From: Leucobacter weissii
Lineage (GTDB): Bacteria > Actinomycetota > Actinomycetes > Actinomycetales > Microbacteriaceae
NCBI RefSeq assembly: GCF_017565745.1
Contig: NZ_JAGDYM010000009.1
Coordinates: 124,001 to 188,000, forward strand
Length of the DNA stretch: 64,000 nt
Direction: 5' to 3'
Position numbers and translations under genes: made by a program. Under the pieces are notes generated by a model that saw nothing but the letters and a program-made list of their open reading frames with translations, was not told where the DNA came from and did no database searches. Shown one piece after another: positions 14,027 through 24,567 of the stretch (position 1 is the first letter of the stretch; each line of letters starts with the position of its first letter).

Positions 14027-16411
14027 ATGTCACTCAGACGAACCCTGGCGCTCGCGCTCAGCGGAGCGCTCCTCATGAGCGGCCTCGCGGCGGGACTCTC
14101 CCCGACGGCGAGCACCCCGGCGGCCGCCGACCAACCCGCCGCACCGCAGACCGCCGCGTCCGGCATCGCGATCCGGGACATCGACGGCGGCACCGTCACG
14201 GCGCCGACCGCAGCCGTCACCTGGAACTCGGGCGAGACGGAGCGGGCGACCCTCGCGCACTACGACAACACGACGGTCGACGGCATCAAGAACGGCTACG
14301 ACATCCGCGTCGCGAACACCGAGACCCGCGCGGGAGGGACCGGCGCGACCACCGAGGTGGAAGACGCCGTGCTCGGCCTTCGGGGCCGGGTTCCGGTCAC
14401 GGTCACCGGGCTCCGCGTGAGCATCGCCCCCAACGGGCGCTCCTTCGTCTCCTTCGACTCGCTCAAGGTCGGCGACGAGGACATCACCGGACAGGCGAGG
14501 GGCAGGCAGGACTTCAGCTACCGGGTGCCCGACAGCGGGGGGCGCACGACCAACACCGTGCTCCGCCTGAACTCCACGGCGCACTCGAACGGCACGACCA
14601 CGCTCACGGGCCTCACGATCTCGGACGACAGCTACCAGTACGAGGTGTCGACCCTGCGGCTCGGTCAGGTCAGCACCACCGCGTTCGCTCAGCAGGAGTC
14701 CGCGCCGTTCCGTGCCGCAGGCGTGCAGATCACCGATCCCGCCGACGGGACGCGCCTGCTCGATACCGCCCCGACGATCGACACCCCTGGCGCCGCCTCC
14801 GCCAGCGCTCGGGCTCTGCAGGCGGACGGCGTGCGCGCCAGTGCCTCGAACGTCGTGCTGGCGACCGCGGCGGACGGCTCGGCGCAGTTGTCGATCGATG
14901 CGTTCGAGCAGTTCGCGACCGTCGAGTCGTTCCCGGAGTACCGCGCGAGCGCGCTGCGCGTCTACGGGCTGAGCCTCTCGGTCGATGCCGAGGGCAACTC
15001 CTCAGTGAGCTTCGCCGACCCGAGCTCGGCGGTCTTCGTCGATGCCCGCTGGATCAACGCCCAGAACGGCGTGATCTACACCAAGGTGGACGATCGGCAG
15101 GAGCCCGTGCTCCAGGTCTACGTCAACGAGCGGATCACCGGGGCTGACGGCAGTGTCACCGTCAACGCTCTGCGCTACGTCGATCTCACGGGCGCCTGGC
15201 CCTCGGTGGTTCTCGGCCAGATCACGATCCCGCCCCACCAGGGGGAGCCGGATCCCGGCCCGGGTCCCGGAGAGATCCCCGACGGCACCGACTTCTCAGG
15301 CAAGTGGCACGCCTTCGGAGTCGAAGCCACCGGCGCCTCCCGGGTGACGGCCGCGCCCGTGGTCGCGAGCGAACAGGGCGGCACGATGCTCAGCCGCAAT
15401 GCGGAGACCGTCGGAGACGGCGGCGCCGATCAGATCTCGGCGAGCGGGCTCGACGTCGCGCTGAACGAGCACGGCGCGGCATCGTCGGTGAGCCGTCTGC
15501 GACTCTTCCCGAACACCGATCTCGCCATCGATCTCACGAACCTCACGACCGAGGTCGTCGACGGGAAGGCCACGGTCACGAGCGACGGCGGCACGGTGTT
15601 CGGTATCGCGGTCGAGGCAGGGGCGATCGAGCCGGACACCGTCTTCACCGTGCCCGGCGGCACGGCGACGGCGACGCTCGGACGCATCGAGACGGACCGG
15701 ACCGGTCTGACGGTTGCCACCGGGCTCGTCTTCCTCGACGCCCACGGGCTCGGCACCAGAGTGTCGGCGGCGCGGGCAGCGGGCGGCGAGACGGACGACG
15801 GAGACGGGACGGTTGCCGCGGAGACGCGCACCAGTCTCTCGCTCTCGCGCACGAGCAGCAGGCACGGCTCCCCCGTCACCGCGACGATCCGGGTGACCTC
15901 CAGCGGCTCGGTTCCCGAGGGCCGTGTCCAACTGCGCCGAGGCAGCGCGATCCTGGGGACCGCGACGCTGAGCCCCGCGAGCGGCGACTCCTCGAGCGCA
16001 CGGATCCCGCTGAGTCGATCCCTGGCCGCCGGCGGCCACGCCCTGCGGGCCGTCTATGCACCCGCCGACCCGCAGTGGGCGGAATCGAGGTCGGCCGCGC
16101 GCAGTCTACGGGTCGCGAAGTCCAAGCCGGGGCTGAGGCTCACTGCGAAGAAATCGGTCAGGCCGGGAAGCCGCGCGACGGTCAGGATCGCCGTGAAGCG
16201 CGTGGCCGGAGGCGCCGCGCTTCGCGGAACGGTGAATCTGTACCAGAAGGGCAAGCGCGTCGCCACGAAGCGGGTCATCGGCAACTCGAAGACCTTCACC
16301 GTGCGCCTGAAGACGCTGCGCTCGTCCTCCCGGGTGAAGGCCGTCTTCGTCGGTGACAAGAACTACGCCAAGGCGACCGCCCAGCAGCGGATCATCGTGA
16401 AACGACGCTGA
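14027..16411 (+). CDS. Large secreted repeat protein with C-terminal Ig-like domains
   Basis: A 794-aa secreted protein of unknown function. ATG 14027 follows AGGAAG (14013-14018). The signal peptide is residues 1 to about 36 (LALALSGALLMSGLAAGLS, cleavage near AAADQ). Three beta-rich modules follow, at about 45-215, 225-415 and 425-600, sharing a pattern of alternating Ser/Thr/Val strands and GLxVxxxxxGxSSVS turns. A Pro/Gly linker (PDPGPGPGEIPDGTD) precedes module three. The C-terminus has two bacterial Ig-like domains (about 605-700 and 700-794: GSPVTATIRVTSSGSVPEG, then RPGSRATVRIAVKRVAGGAAL). There is no LPXTG or membrane anchor, so it is released or held non-covalently. It sits 19 bp after the S53 peptidase, which suggests a functional pair. 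Module three vaguely recalls choice-of-anchor-type domains; I do not assign a family. Confidence 0.8.
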   Translation: MSLRRTLALALSGALLMSGLAAGLSPTASTPAAADQPAAPQTAASGIAIRDIDGGTVTAPTAAVTWNSGETERATLAHYDNTTVDGIKNGYDIRVANTETRAGGTGATTEVEDAVLGLRGRVPVTVTGLRVSIAPNGRSFVSFDSLKVGDEDITGQARGRQDFSYRVPDSGGRTTNTVLRLNSTAHSNGTTTLTGLTISDDSYQYEVSTLRLGQVSTTAFAQQESAPFRAAGVQITDPADGTRLLDTAPTIDTPGAASASARALQADGVRASASNVVLATAADGSAQLSIDAFEQFATVESFPEYRASALRVYGLSLSVDAEGNSSVSFADPSSAVFVDARWINAQNGVIYTKVDDRQEPVLQVYVNERITGADGSVTVNALRYVDLTGAWPSVVLGQITIPPHQGEPDPGPGPGEIPDGTDFSGKWHAFGVEATGASRVTAAPVVASEQGGTMLSRNAETVGDGGADQISASGLDVALNEHGAASSVSRLRLFPNTDLAIDLTNLTTEVVDGKATVTSDGGTVFGIAVEAGAIEPDTVFTVPGGTATATLGRIETDRTGLTVATGLVFLDAHGLGTRVSAARAAGGETDDGDGTVAAETRTSLSLSRTSSRHGSPVTATIRVTSSGSVPEGRVQLRRGSAILGTATLSPASGDSSSARIPLSRSLAAGGHALRAVYAPADPQWAESRSAARSLRVAKSKPGLRLTAKKSVRPGSRATVRIAVKRVAGGAALRGTVNLYQKGKRVATKRVIGNSKTFTVRLKTLRSSSRVKAVFVGDKNYAKATAQQRIIVKRR

Positions 16412-16528
16412 GCGGGGTCTTCACCGGGCGGCGGTGGCGTCCTCGCCGGACGAGCGGGGCGCCGCCCCCGCGCCGACCGAACGCATCGCCGAAACGGGGA
16501 TCCGGTTCGGATCGTGACCGACGTGGGA

Positions 16529-18004
16529 TCAGGCGAAGATTCGGCCGCGCCCGACCGTGTGCTTGCGCGGGCCCGCCTCGGCCAGTCGACCGGTCGATTC
16601 GCCCATGCGGTGGATGCGGAGCGTGTTCGTCGTGCCGACCACGTTGGGAGGCGAACCGGCGACGATCAGCACCTTGTCCCCGACTTCGGCACGGCCGTGT
16701 CCGAGCAGGATCTCGTCCACCTGCTCGAACATCTCGTCGGTCGAGCCCACCCGGTCCACTTCGTAGCTCCGCGCGCCCCAGGTGAGCTCCATCCGGCGCC
16801 TGGTTCCCCGGCGGGGGGTGAAGCCGATGATCGGGATCGGCTTGCGCAGCCGCGACATGCGACGCACCGTGTCGCCGGACTCGGTGAAGACGCAGATGTA
16901 CTTCGCACCGACGAACTCGGCGACCTCGGCCGCGGCGAGGGTGAGCGCTCCGCCCTGCGTCTGCGGGCTCGTGCCGAGCGGCTCGATGCGGTCGAGCGCA
17001 TGCTCCTCGGTGGCGGCGATGATCCGCGCCATCGTCTGCACCGCCTGCACCGGGTAGGCGCCCACGCTCGTCTCGCCGGACAGCATCACCGCGTCGGCGC
17101 CGTCCAGCACCGCATTGGCGCAGTCGCTCGCCTCGGCCCGGGTCGGTCTCGGGTTCTCGATCATCGACTCGAGCACCTGCGTGGCGACGATCACCGGCTT
17201 CGCATTGCGACGCGCCAGCGCGACGGCCTCGGCCTGCACGAGCGGAACCTGCTCGAGCGGCAGCTCCACGCCCAGGTCGCCCCGCGCCACCATGATGCCG
17301 TCGAAGGCCTTCACGATGTCCTCGAGACAGTCCACCGCCTGCGGCTTCTCGATCTTCGCGATGACGGGCAGCGAGACGCCCTCCTCCGCCATGATCTCGT
17401 GCACGCGCACCACATCTGCGGCATCGCGCACGAAGGACAGCGCGATGTAGTCGACTCCGAGGCCCAGCGCCCAGCGCAGATCGTCCTCGTCCTTCTCCGA
17501 GAGCGCGGGGACGTTCACCGCGACCCCCGGCAGGTTGATGCCCTTGCTGTTCGACACCGTGCCCGGGATCTCGACCACGGTGTGGACCGTGTCCTCGGTC
17601 ACGCGCACCGCTCGCAGCGCCACCTTGCCGTCGTCGATCAGCAGCGGGTCCCCGGGAGCCACGTCCCCCGGGAGTCCCGCGTGCGTGGTCCCGCAGATCG
17701 TGCGATCGCCGACGACGTCCCTCGTGGTGATCGCGAACTCGTCCCCCGCCTCGAGTTGATAGGGGCCGTCTGCGAAGGTGGCGAGCCGGATCTTCGGGCC
17801 CTGCAGATCCGCGAGCACCGCGATCGGACGACCCACCTCGTTCTCGGCACGCCGGATGTTCCGATAGATGCCCTCGTGCACGTTGTACGTGCCGTGCGAC
17901 ATGTTCAGCCGGGCGACGTTCACTCCCGCGCGGATCAGGTCGAGCGTGTGGTCGTAGCTCGAAACCGCTGGCCCCCAGGTGGCGACGATCTTCGCGTGAC
18001 GCAT
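16529..18004 (-). CDS. pyk: Pyruvate kinase
   Basis: A 491-aa glycolytic enzyme converting phosphoenolpyruvate and ADP to pyruvate and ATP. It starts at ATG 18002-18004 (MRHAKIVATWGPAVSS), and the frame shows the substrate and metal sites: NVARLNMSHGTY, LADLQGPKIRLATF, VIAKIEKPQAVDCLEDIV, MVARGDLGVELPLEQVP and VILATQ-like VIVATQVLESM. MLSGETSVGAYPVQAV is the family signature near residue 330. It is the last gene of the trp-lgt run, 38 bp after lgt, as in mycobacteria. The 117 bp beyond its stop, shared with the convergent secreted-protein gene, contain a GC-rich hairpin (16454-16471). Confidence 0.97.
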   Translation of the reverse strand: MRHAKIVATWGPAVSSYDHTLDLIRAGVNVARLNMSHGTYNVHEGIYRNIRRAENEVGRPIAVLADLQGPKIRLATFADGPYQLEAGDEFAITTRDVVGDRTICGTTHAGLPGDVAPGDPLLIDDGKVALRAVRVTEDTVHTVVEIPGTVSNSKGINLPGVAVNVPALSEKDEDDLRWALGLGVDYIALSFVRDAADVVRVHEIMAEEGVSLPVIAKIEKPQAVDCLEDIVKAFDGIMVARGDLGVELPLEQVPLVQAEAVALARRNAKPVIVATQVLESMIENPRPTRAEASDCANAVLDGADAVMLSGETSVGAYPVQAVQTMARIIAATEEHALDRIEPLGTSPQTQGGALTLAAAEVAEFVGAKYICVFTESGDTVRRMSRLRKPIPIIGFTPRRGTRRRMELTWGARSYEVDRVGSTDEMFEQVDEILLGHGRAEVGDKVLIVAGSPPNVVGTTNTLRIHRMGESTGRLAEAGPRKHTVGRGRIFA

Positions 18005-18042
18005 GATTTCAGCCTTTCGTGTCGGGGTGCCGTGCGCGGGAC

Positions 18043-19089
18043 TCAGCTCTTGGCGGTCTCGGTTTCGGGGGCGTCCGGCCCAGCGGCGGTTTCCGACGGC
18101 GCCGACGGGGGCGCTGCCGCGGTCTCGTCCGCGTCGGGGTCCTCGATCCTCGGTTCCTCGGCCGCCGGCTCGACCGCTGCGGAGTCTCCGAGCACGTGAT
18201 AGTACTCGTCGGGATCGGCGGTCGCCTCGTCGACGGAGTCCCTCGGATTGCTGCGCCCGGGCAGGTAGACCGAGGTCTCGATCCCCACGTGGCGCCAGCG
18301 TCGCACGACGATGATGATCACTCCGAGGAGCACGGCGATCAGCGCGGTGAGCTGATTGGTGCGGAGACCGAGGAGGATGAAGCTCGGATCCACGCGGATC
18401 CCCTCGATGACGAAGCGTCCGACGCCGTACCAGACCAGATAGGCGCCGAAGAAGATGCCCCAGCGCGGTCGCCACTTGCGCTCGATCGCGAGGAGCACGA
18501 CGATGCCGAGAAGATTCCAGAGGATCTCGTAGAGGAACGTGGGGTGGAAGAGCGTATCCGTCGGAAGCCCCACCGGGAACGCCGCGTTCGTGCTCTCGAT
18601 CTCGAGCCCCCAGGGGAGCGTGGTCGGGCCGCCGAAGAGCTCGTGATTGAACCAGTTGCCCAGACGCCCCGCGGCCTGCGCCAGCAGCATGCCCGGCACG
18701 AGCGCGTCGGCGAAGGACCAGAAACGGATCCCCGTGATCCGCGACGCCACCAGCACGCCGATCGCACCGCCGAGCAGCGCGCCGAAGATGGCGATCCCGC
18801 CGTTCCAGAAGGCGAAGATCTCGAGCGGGTTCTTCCCCTCGCCGAAGAAGTCGCCCCAGTGGGTGACCACGTGGTAGAGACGCGCACCGACGATGCCGAG
18901 CACCACGGCCCACACCGCGAAATCGATCACGGCCCCCCGCTCGCCGCCGCGACGCGTGAGGCGCCGACCGGTCCAGACCATGGCGAGCACGATCCCGGTG
19001 AGGATGCAGAGCGCGTAGAAATAGATCCGCAGCGGACCGATCTGCAGGAACTGCACGTCGGGACTGGGAATACTCAGCGGAAGAATCAT
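18043..19089 (-). CDS. lgt: Prolipoprotein diacylglyceryl transferase
   Basis: A 348-aa inner-membrane enzyme that transfers diacylglycerol from phosphatidylglycerol to the lipobox Cys of prolipoproteins. About seven transmembrane helices are visible. The Lgt signature AQAAGRLGNWFNHELFGGPT is present, with HPTFLYEILWNL further on and RVDPSFILLGLRTNQ before the last helix. The last 70 residues are an acidic Pro/Ala/Glu-rich tail (AAEEPRIEDPDADETAAAPP), common in actinobacterial Lgt. I chose ATG 19087-19089 because the product then starts MILPLSIPSPDVQFLQIGPL, the normal N-terminus. It lies between trpA and pyk, as in mycobacteria. Confidence 0.95.
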   Translation of the reverse strand: MILPLSIPSPDVQFLQIGPLRIYFYALCILTGIVLAMVWTGRRLTRRGGERGAVIDFAVWAVVLGIVGARLYHVVTHWGDFFGEGKNPLEIFAFWNGGIAIFGALLGGAIGVLVASRITGIRFWSFADALVPGMLLAQAAGRLGNWFNHELFGGPTTLPWGLEIESTNAAFPVGLPTDTLFHPTFLYEILWNLLGIVVLLAIERKWRPRWGIFFGAYLVWYGVGRFVIEGIRVDPSFILLGLRTNQLTALIAVLLGVIIIVVRRWRHVGIETSVYLPGRSNPRDSVDEATADPDEYYHVLGDSAAVEPAAEEPRIEDPDADETAAAPPSAPSETAAGPDAPETETAKS

Positions 19090-19152
19090 GCTCGGCTTTC
19101 TCGCTTCGGCGTGCTCGCGTGGGGCATGTGCGCGGACGCACAAGACCCCAGT

Positions 19153-19965
19153 CTAGCGGGGTGTTCCCCTGCTCGGGGCGGTGCCCGCGGCGATCGCGCG
19201 GACCTCCTCGGCCAGACCGTCGACCCCGCCGTCGCGCAGCGCGCGCACGAAGGCCGTGCCGACGATCGCGCCGTCCGCATAGCCCAGCGCGTCGGCGACC
19301 TGCTCGGCGCTCGAGATGCCGATCCCGACGCAGGCGAGATCCGCGCCGTGCTCGCGCAGGCGCCCCGTCAGCCGCCGGGCCGCGGCGTCGAGCTGCGCGC
19401 GCTCGCCGGTGATGCCCATGGTCGAGACGGTGTAGACGAAGCCCGTGCTGCTGCGGGCGACCAGTTCCAGACGCTCATCGCTCGAGCTCGGCGCCGCGAG
19501 GAACACGCGATCGAGGCCGTGGCGCTCGCTCACCTCCATCCACTCGGCCGCGGAATCCGGGGTGATGTCGGGCGTGATCAGCCCGGCCCCGCCCGCGGCG
19601 GCCAGATCGGCCGCGAAGCGATCCACCCCGTACTGGAGCACCGGGTTCCAGTAGGTCATCACGAGCACCGGGGTGTCGACCGCTGAGCGCACCCGTCGCA
19701 CCGCCTCGAACACGTCGCCCACCCGGAAACCCGCTTCGAGCGCGGCACGGGTGGCCTCCTGGATCACGACGCCGTCCATCACCGGGTCGCTGTAGGGCAC
19801 GCCGAGCTCGATCACATCGGCGCCGTTCCGAGCGACCGCGATCGCGGCCTCCACGCCGGTGTCGAGATCGGGGAAACCGATCGGGAGATAGGCGACGAGC
19901 GCGCCCCGGCGCTGATCCTTCGCGGCGCGGATCGCTGCGGATACCGCGGAGTCGCGGGCGCTCAC
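19153..19965 (-). CDS. trpA: Tryptophan synthase alpha chain
   Basis: A 270-aa TIM-barrel subunit that cleaves indole-3-glycerol phosphate to indole and glyceraldehyde-3-phosphate. The catalytic acids are E53 ([11 protein letters not shown]) and D64 (VMDG). [15 protein letters not shown] and the phosphate loop [10 protein letters not shown] and GAIVGTAFV are present. GTG 19963-19965 overlaps the trpB stop by 4 bp (GTGA), so the two subunits are translationally coupled, in line with their alpha2-beta2 complex. Confidence 0.97.
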   Translation of the reverse strand: MSARDSAVSAAIRAAKDQRRGALVAYLPIGFPDLDTGVEAAIAVARNGADVIELGVPYSDPVMDGVVIQEATRAALEAGFRVGDVFEAVRRVRSAVDTPVLVMTYWNPVLQYGVDRFAADLAAAGGAGLITPDITPDSAAEWMEVSERHGLDRVFLAAPSSSDERLELVARSSTGFVYTVSTMGITGERAQLDAAARRLTGRLREHGADLACVGIGISSAEQVADALGYADGAIVGTAFVRALRDGGVDGLAEEVRAIAAGTAPSRGTPR

Positions 19966-21254
19966 GATCCCGTCCCGCTCTCATCGATCAGGCCGAAGTA
20001 GCGGGCTGCGGTCTCCATGTCCTTGTCGCCGCGACCGGAGAGGCTCACCGCGATCACGGCGTCGGGCCCCAGCTCGCGGCCCACGCGGATCGCGCCCGCC
20101 AGCGCGTGCGCCGACTCGATCGCCGGGATGATCCCCTCGCTGCTGCTGAGCAGGCGCAGCGCCTGCATCGCCTCGTCGTCGGTCGCGGGGATGTACTCCG
20201 CGCGGCCGATGTCGGCCAGCCAGGCGTGCTGGGGTCCCACCCCGGGGTAGTCCAGACCCGCCGAGATGGAGTGCGATTCGATCGTCTGGCCGTCCTCGTC
20301 CTGCAGCACGTAGCTGCGGGCGCCGTGCAGGATCCCCGGCCGTCCGCGCTCGATCGAGGCGGCGTGCTGCTCCGTGTCGACGCCGGCGCCGGCGGCCTCG
20401 ACGCCGTACAGGCGCACCCCGGGATCGTCGAGGAACGCGTCGAACATGCCGATCGCGTTGGATCCGCCGCCGACGCAGGCGATGACCGCGTCCGGCAGAC
20501 GGTCGATCCGCTCCAGCAGCTGCGCCCGGGCCTCCTCCGAGATCACGCGCTGGAAATCGCGCACCATCGCAGGGAACGGGTGCGGCCCCGCAGCGGTGCC
20601 GAAGATGTAGTTCGTCCGTTCGACGCTCGCCACCCAGTCGCGATAGGCCTCATTGATGGCGTCCTTGAGCGTGCGCGAGCCCGTGGTCACGGGCACCACC
20701 TCGGCGCCGAGCAGGCGCATCCTGGCGACGTTGAGCGCCTGCCGCTCCGTGTCCACCTCGCCCATGTAGACGGTGCACTCGAGGCCGAACAGCGCGGCTG
20801 CCGTGGCGGTCGCCACGCCGTGCTGGCCGGCGCCGGTCTCGGCGATCACCCGGCTCTTGCCGAGCCGCCGGGTGAGCAGCGCCTGGCCGAGCACGTTGTT
20901 GATCTTGTGCGATCCCGTATGGTTCAGGTCCTCGCGCTTCAGGAAGACCCTGGCCCCGCCCGCCTGCTCCGCGAAGCGCGGCACCTCGGTGACCGGGGAC
21001 GGACGCCCGGCGTAGTCGCGCAGAAGGCCGGCCAGCTCGGCGAGGAACTCGGGGTCGCGTCTCGCGCGCTCGTAGGCCTCCGTCAGTTCGTCGATCGCCG
21101 CGATCAGGGACTCGGGCATGAACCTGCCGCCGAAGTCGCCGAAGAACGGGCCCCGCTGCTCCCGCAACGACGCCCCGGAATGGGTACCCTCTGCCATCGG
21201 CCCTCCGCCTGTCTGTGACATTCCGCTTCCGCGATGAGACGACATTCCGCTCAC
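19962..21254 (-). CDS. trpB: Tryptophan synthase beta chain
   Basis: A PLP enzyme condensing indole with serine. The frame gives 430 aa from GTG 21252-21254. K117 in [15 protein letters not shown] forms the Schiff base. [19 protein letters not shown] and [15 protein letters not shown] (phosphate cradle) are intact. The start is uncertain: the first ~20 residues are poorly conserved, and ATG 21195-21197 (MAEGTHSG) has GGAGG about 4 nt upstream and would give 411 aa. It follows trpC by 19 bp. Confidence 0.96.
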   Translation of the reverse strand: MSGMSSHRGSGMSQTGGGPMAEGTHSGASLREQRGPFFGDFGGRFMPESLIAAIDELTEAYERARRDPEFLAELAGLLRDYAGRPSPVTEVPRFAEQAGGARVFLKREDLNHTGSHKINNVLGQALLTRRLGKSRVIAETGAGQHGVATATAAALFGLECTVYMGEVDTERQALNVARMRLLGAEVVPVTTGSRTLKDAINEAYRDWVASVERTNYIFGTAAGPHPFPAMVRDFQRVISEEARAQLLERIDRLPDAVIACVGGGSNAIGMFDAFLDDPGVRLYGVEAAGAGVDTEQHAASIERGRPGILHGARSYVLQDEDGQTIESHSISAGLDYPGVGPQHAWLADIGRAEYIPATDDEAMQALRLLSSSEGIIPAIESAHALAGAIRVGRELGPDAVIAVSLSGRGDKDMETAARYFGLIDESGTGS

Positions 21255-21273
21255 GCCTGAGACGATTCCCCGG

Positions 21274-22044
21274 TCATACGCCGAGATAGCTCTGCAGCGT
21301 TGCGAGCGGATCGCCGGTGACGAGCGCCTCGCCGACCAGCACCGCGTCGGCTCCAGCCTCCCGATATCGGATCACGTCGCTCACATCGAGCACGGCGGAC
21401 TCGGCGACCCGGATGACGCCGGCCGGGATCTGATCGGCGACCCGGCCGAACAGCTCGCGATCGAGCTCGAAGGTGCGCAGGTCGCGCGCGTTCACTCCGA
21501 TCAGCTGAGCCCCGAGATCGACCGCACGGGTGACCTCCTCGTCGCTGTGCGCCTCTACCAGCGCGGTCATGCCGAGTTCCCTGGTGAAGGCGTACAGCCG
21601 CTCCAGCAGCTCCTGTTGCAGAGCCGCGACGATCAGCAGGACGAGATCGGCGCCCGCGGCTCGGGCCTCGAGGATCTGATACTCCTCGCCGATGAACTCC
21701 TTGCGCAGGACGGGAATGCTCACCGCCTTGCGCACGGCCTCGAGATCGGCGAGCGAGCCCTTGAAGCGACGCTCCTCGGTGAGCACGCTGACCGCGCTCG
21801 CACCGCCCGCCTCGTACTTCGCGGCGAGCGTCTGCGGCTCGGCGATCTCCGCGAGATCGCCCCGCGACGGGCTGGCCCGCTTCACCTCGGCGATCACCCT
21901 GATGGTCTCGGACGGCGCCAGTGCCTCGAGCGCGTCGATCGCGGGAGGCCTGTCCAGCGCCTCGGCCTCGACCACGGAGACCGGTTTGAGCTGACGCCTC
22001 GCCCGCGAGTCCTCGAGGGAGCCGGCGAGCAGTTGCTCAAGCAC
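21274..22044 (-). CDS. trpC: Indole-3-glycerol phosphate synthase
   Basis: A 256-aa TIM-barrel enzyme closing the indole ring from carboxyphenylaminodeoxyribulose phosphate. [18 protein letters not shown] holds the catalytic Lys. [47 protein letters not shown] and [20 protein letters not shown] match the family. It is the monofunctional form with no fused TrpF. No trpF (or hisA/priA) is in the window. The GTG start at 22042-22044 overlaps the stop of the HGxxPAAW gene by 8 bp. Confidence 0.96.
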   Translation of the reverse strand: MLEQLLAGSLEDSRARRQLKPVSVVEAEALDRPPAIDALEALAPSETIRVIAEVKRASPSRGDLAEIAEPQTLAAKYEAGGASAVSVLTEERRFKGSLADLEAVRKAVSIPVLRKEFIGEEYQILEARAAGADLVLLIVAALQQELLERLYAFTRELGMTALVEAHSDEEVTRAVDLGAQLIGVNARDLRTFELDRELFGRVADQIPAGVIRVAESAVLDVSDVIRYREAGADAVLVGEALVTGDPLATLQSYLGV

Positions 22045-22279
22045 CTGAGTCGTGCGCCTTCGGCTTGAACCGCGGCCCGTTCACGCCGTAACCGGCCTTC
22101 GAGAGGATGAATCCGAGCAGAGCGCCGACGACGACGATGCCGACGCAGACCCACACCAGCCACGCCTGATGCAGGAAGAATGCCACCGTGCCGGCCGCGA
22201 TACCGAGCAGCATGACGATCACCGCCGTCCATGCAGCGGGCGAGTCGCCGTGGCCAGGGTCTCCGTGCTGGGTGCTCAT
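22037..22279 (-). CDS. HGxxPAAW family small membrane protein
   Basis: An 80-aa protein starting at ATG 22277-22279 with GAGGAG just upstream. Residues about 7-15 contain HGDSPAAW, the signature of this small actinobacterial family, followed by two transmembrane helices (about 17-36 and 41-60) and a short basic tail ([11 protein letters not shown]). Function unknown. The family sits beside trpC in many actinobacteria, so a tie to Trp synthesis or to the neighbouring membrane protein is plausible but unproven. An in-frame GTG/ATG 11 codons upstream is possible but lacks a ribosome site. Confidence 0.85.
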   Translation of the reverse strand: MSTQHGDPGHGDSPAAWTAVIVMLLGIAAGTVAFFLHQAWLVWVCVGIVVVGALLGFILSKAGYGVNGPRFKPKAHDSGA

Positions 22280-22328
22280 GAATCTCCTCGAAGCAGAACC
22301 GTTCGTACTCACTCTACCTTCTGCGGGC

Positions 22329-22914
22329 TCATTCCTGCGACCGGGTCGGGTCGTCGCCCCCGCTCAGCGCGTCCCAGTCCGAGATGCGATCCGGTTCTCT
22401 CCCGGATTCCGGCGCCGGGGGGCGCTCGTCCGAACGGAATCTGCGTCCGCCGGCCTTCCATCGTCCCCCGAGCAGGAGCACCGCCACGCCGAGCAGCGCG
22501 ATCACCGCGCCCGCCGCGACGGCGGCGGACGGCCAGCTCGTGGCGGTGACGTCGCGGATGACCCCGTACTGCGCATCGCCGGTGATGCCGGTGACCTCGC
22601 TGACCGACCAGCTCACGCCGCCGCGCGGATCGATGAGGCTGAAGACGCCCAGAGCCGCGAGCCCCGCCCCGAGCAGCAGGACGAGCGCGCCGAGCACCCG
22701 GCGGAAGACCGGGCCGGCGATGGTGAGCGCGAGGGCGGCGGCGAGCCCGGCGAGAGCGATCGGCGAGAGCGAGGGGTTCAGCTGCTGCCCGGTGAGCTCC
22801 AGCCAGTCGAACGCCGCGGAGCCCTCGGTGAAGGAGACGACGACCCAGGGCTGCGTCGCCGCCGCGAGCGCGAGCGCGGCGGCGAGCGCGATGGCGAGGA
22901 GCAGGACGGCTTTG

Positions 22915-22922
<8 letters not shown>
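22329..22922 (-). CDS. Trp-operon-associated membrane protein (Trp biosynthesis-associated)
   Basis: A 197-aa protein with four transmembrane helices (about 5-24, 50-67, 75-95, 140-160). QPWVVVSF and SFTEGSAAFDWLELTGQQLNP after helix 1 fit the family usually annotated as Trp biosynthesis-associated membrane protein (TIGR02234-like), found only in actinobacterial trp operons. Function unknown. GTG 22920-22922 overlaps the trpE stop by 8 bp, which fixes the start. The cytoplasmic tail is charged (RRFRSDERPPAPESGREPDR). Confidence 0.85.
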
Positions 22923-24468
<1,546 letters not shown>

Positions 24469-24567
24469 CCCATCACCCTACCGCGCGCACCCTCCCGGGA
24501 GACGGCTCCGGCCGCGACACCGAATGTTCACTGGTCGCAGACGGCCGGGCTCTGGGACGATGGTCGC
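24469..24567. promoter_or_regulatory. Divergent trpE/ldh promoter region
   Basis: A 99-bp region. The minus-strand TAGGGT (24475-24480) lies 6 nt before the trpE GTG. On the plus strand GACGAT (24556-24561) lies 6 nt before the ldh ATG but is a poor -10 match. No terminator or leader peptide is present, so a classical trp attenuator cannot exist here. I see no clear operator. Confidence 0.45.

Noticed and set aside
12085-14220. A 711-codon open frame on the minus strand.
   Set aside because: Antisense to the S53 peptidase, whose catalytic residues and signal peptide are clear on the plus strand.
14027-16411. HtaA-type heme-binding domain in the secreted protein.
   Set aside because: The beta-rich modules do not show the HtaA pattern; the heme link would have rested only on the metal-type box upstream.
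24469-24567. Trp leader peptide and attenuator.
   Set aside because: No small frame with Trp codons and no terminator stem in this gap.
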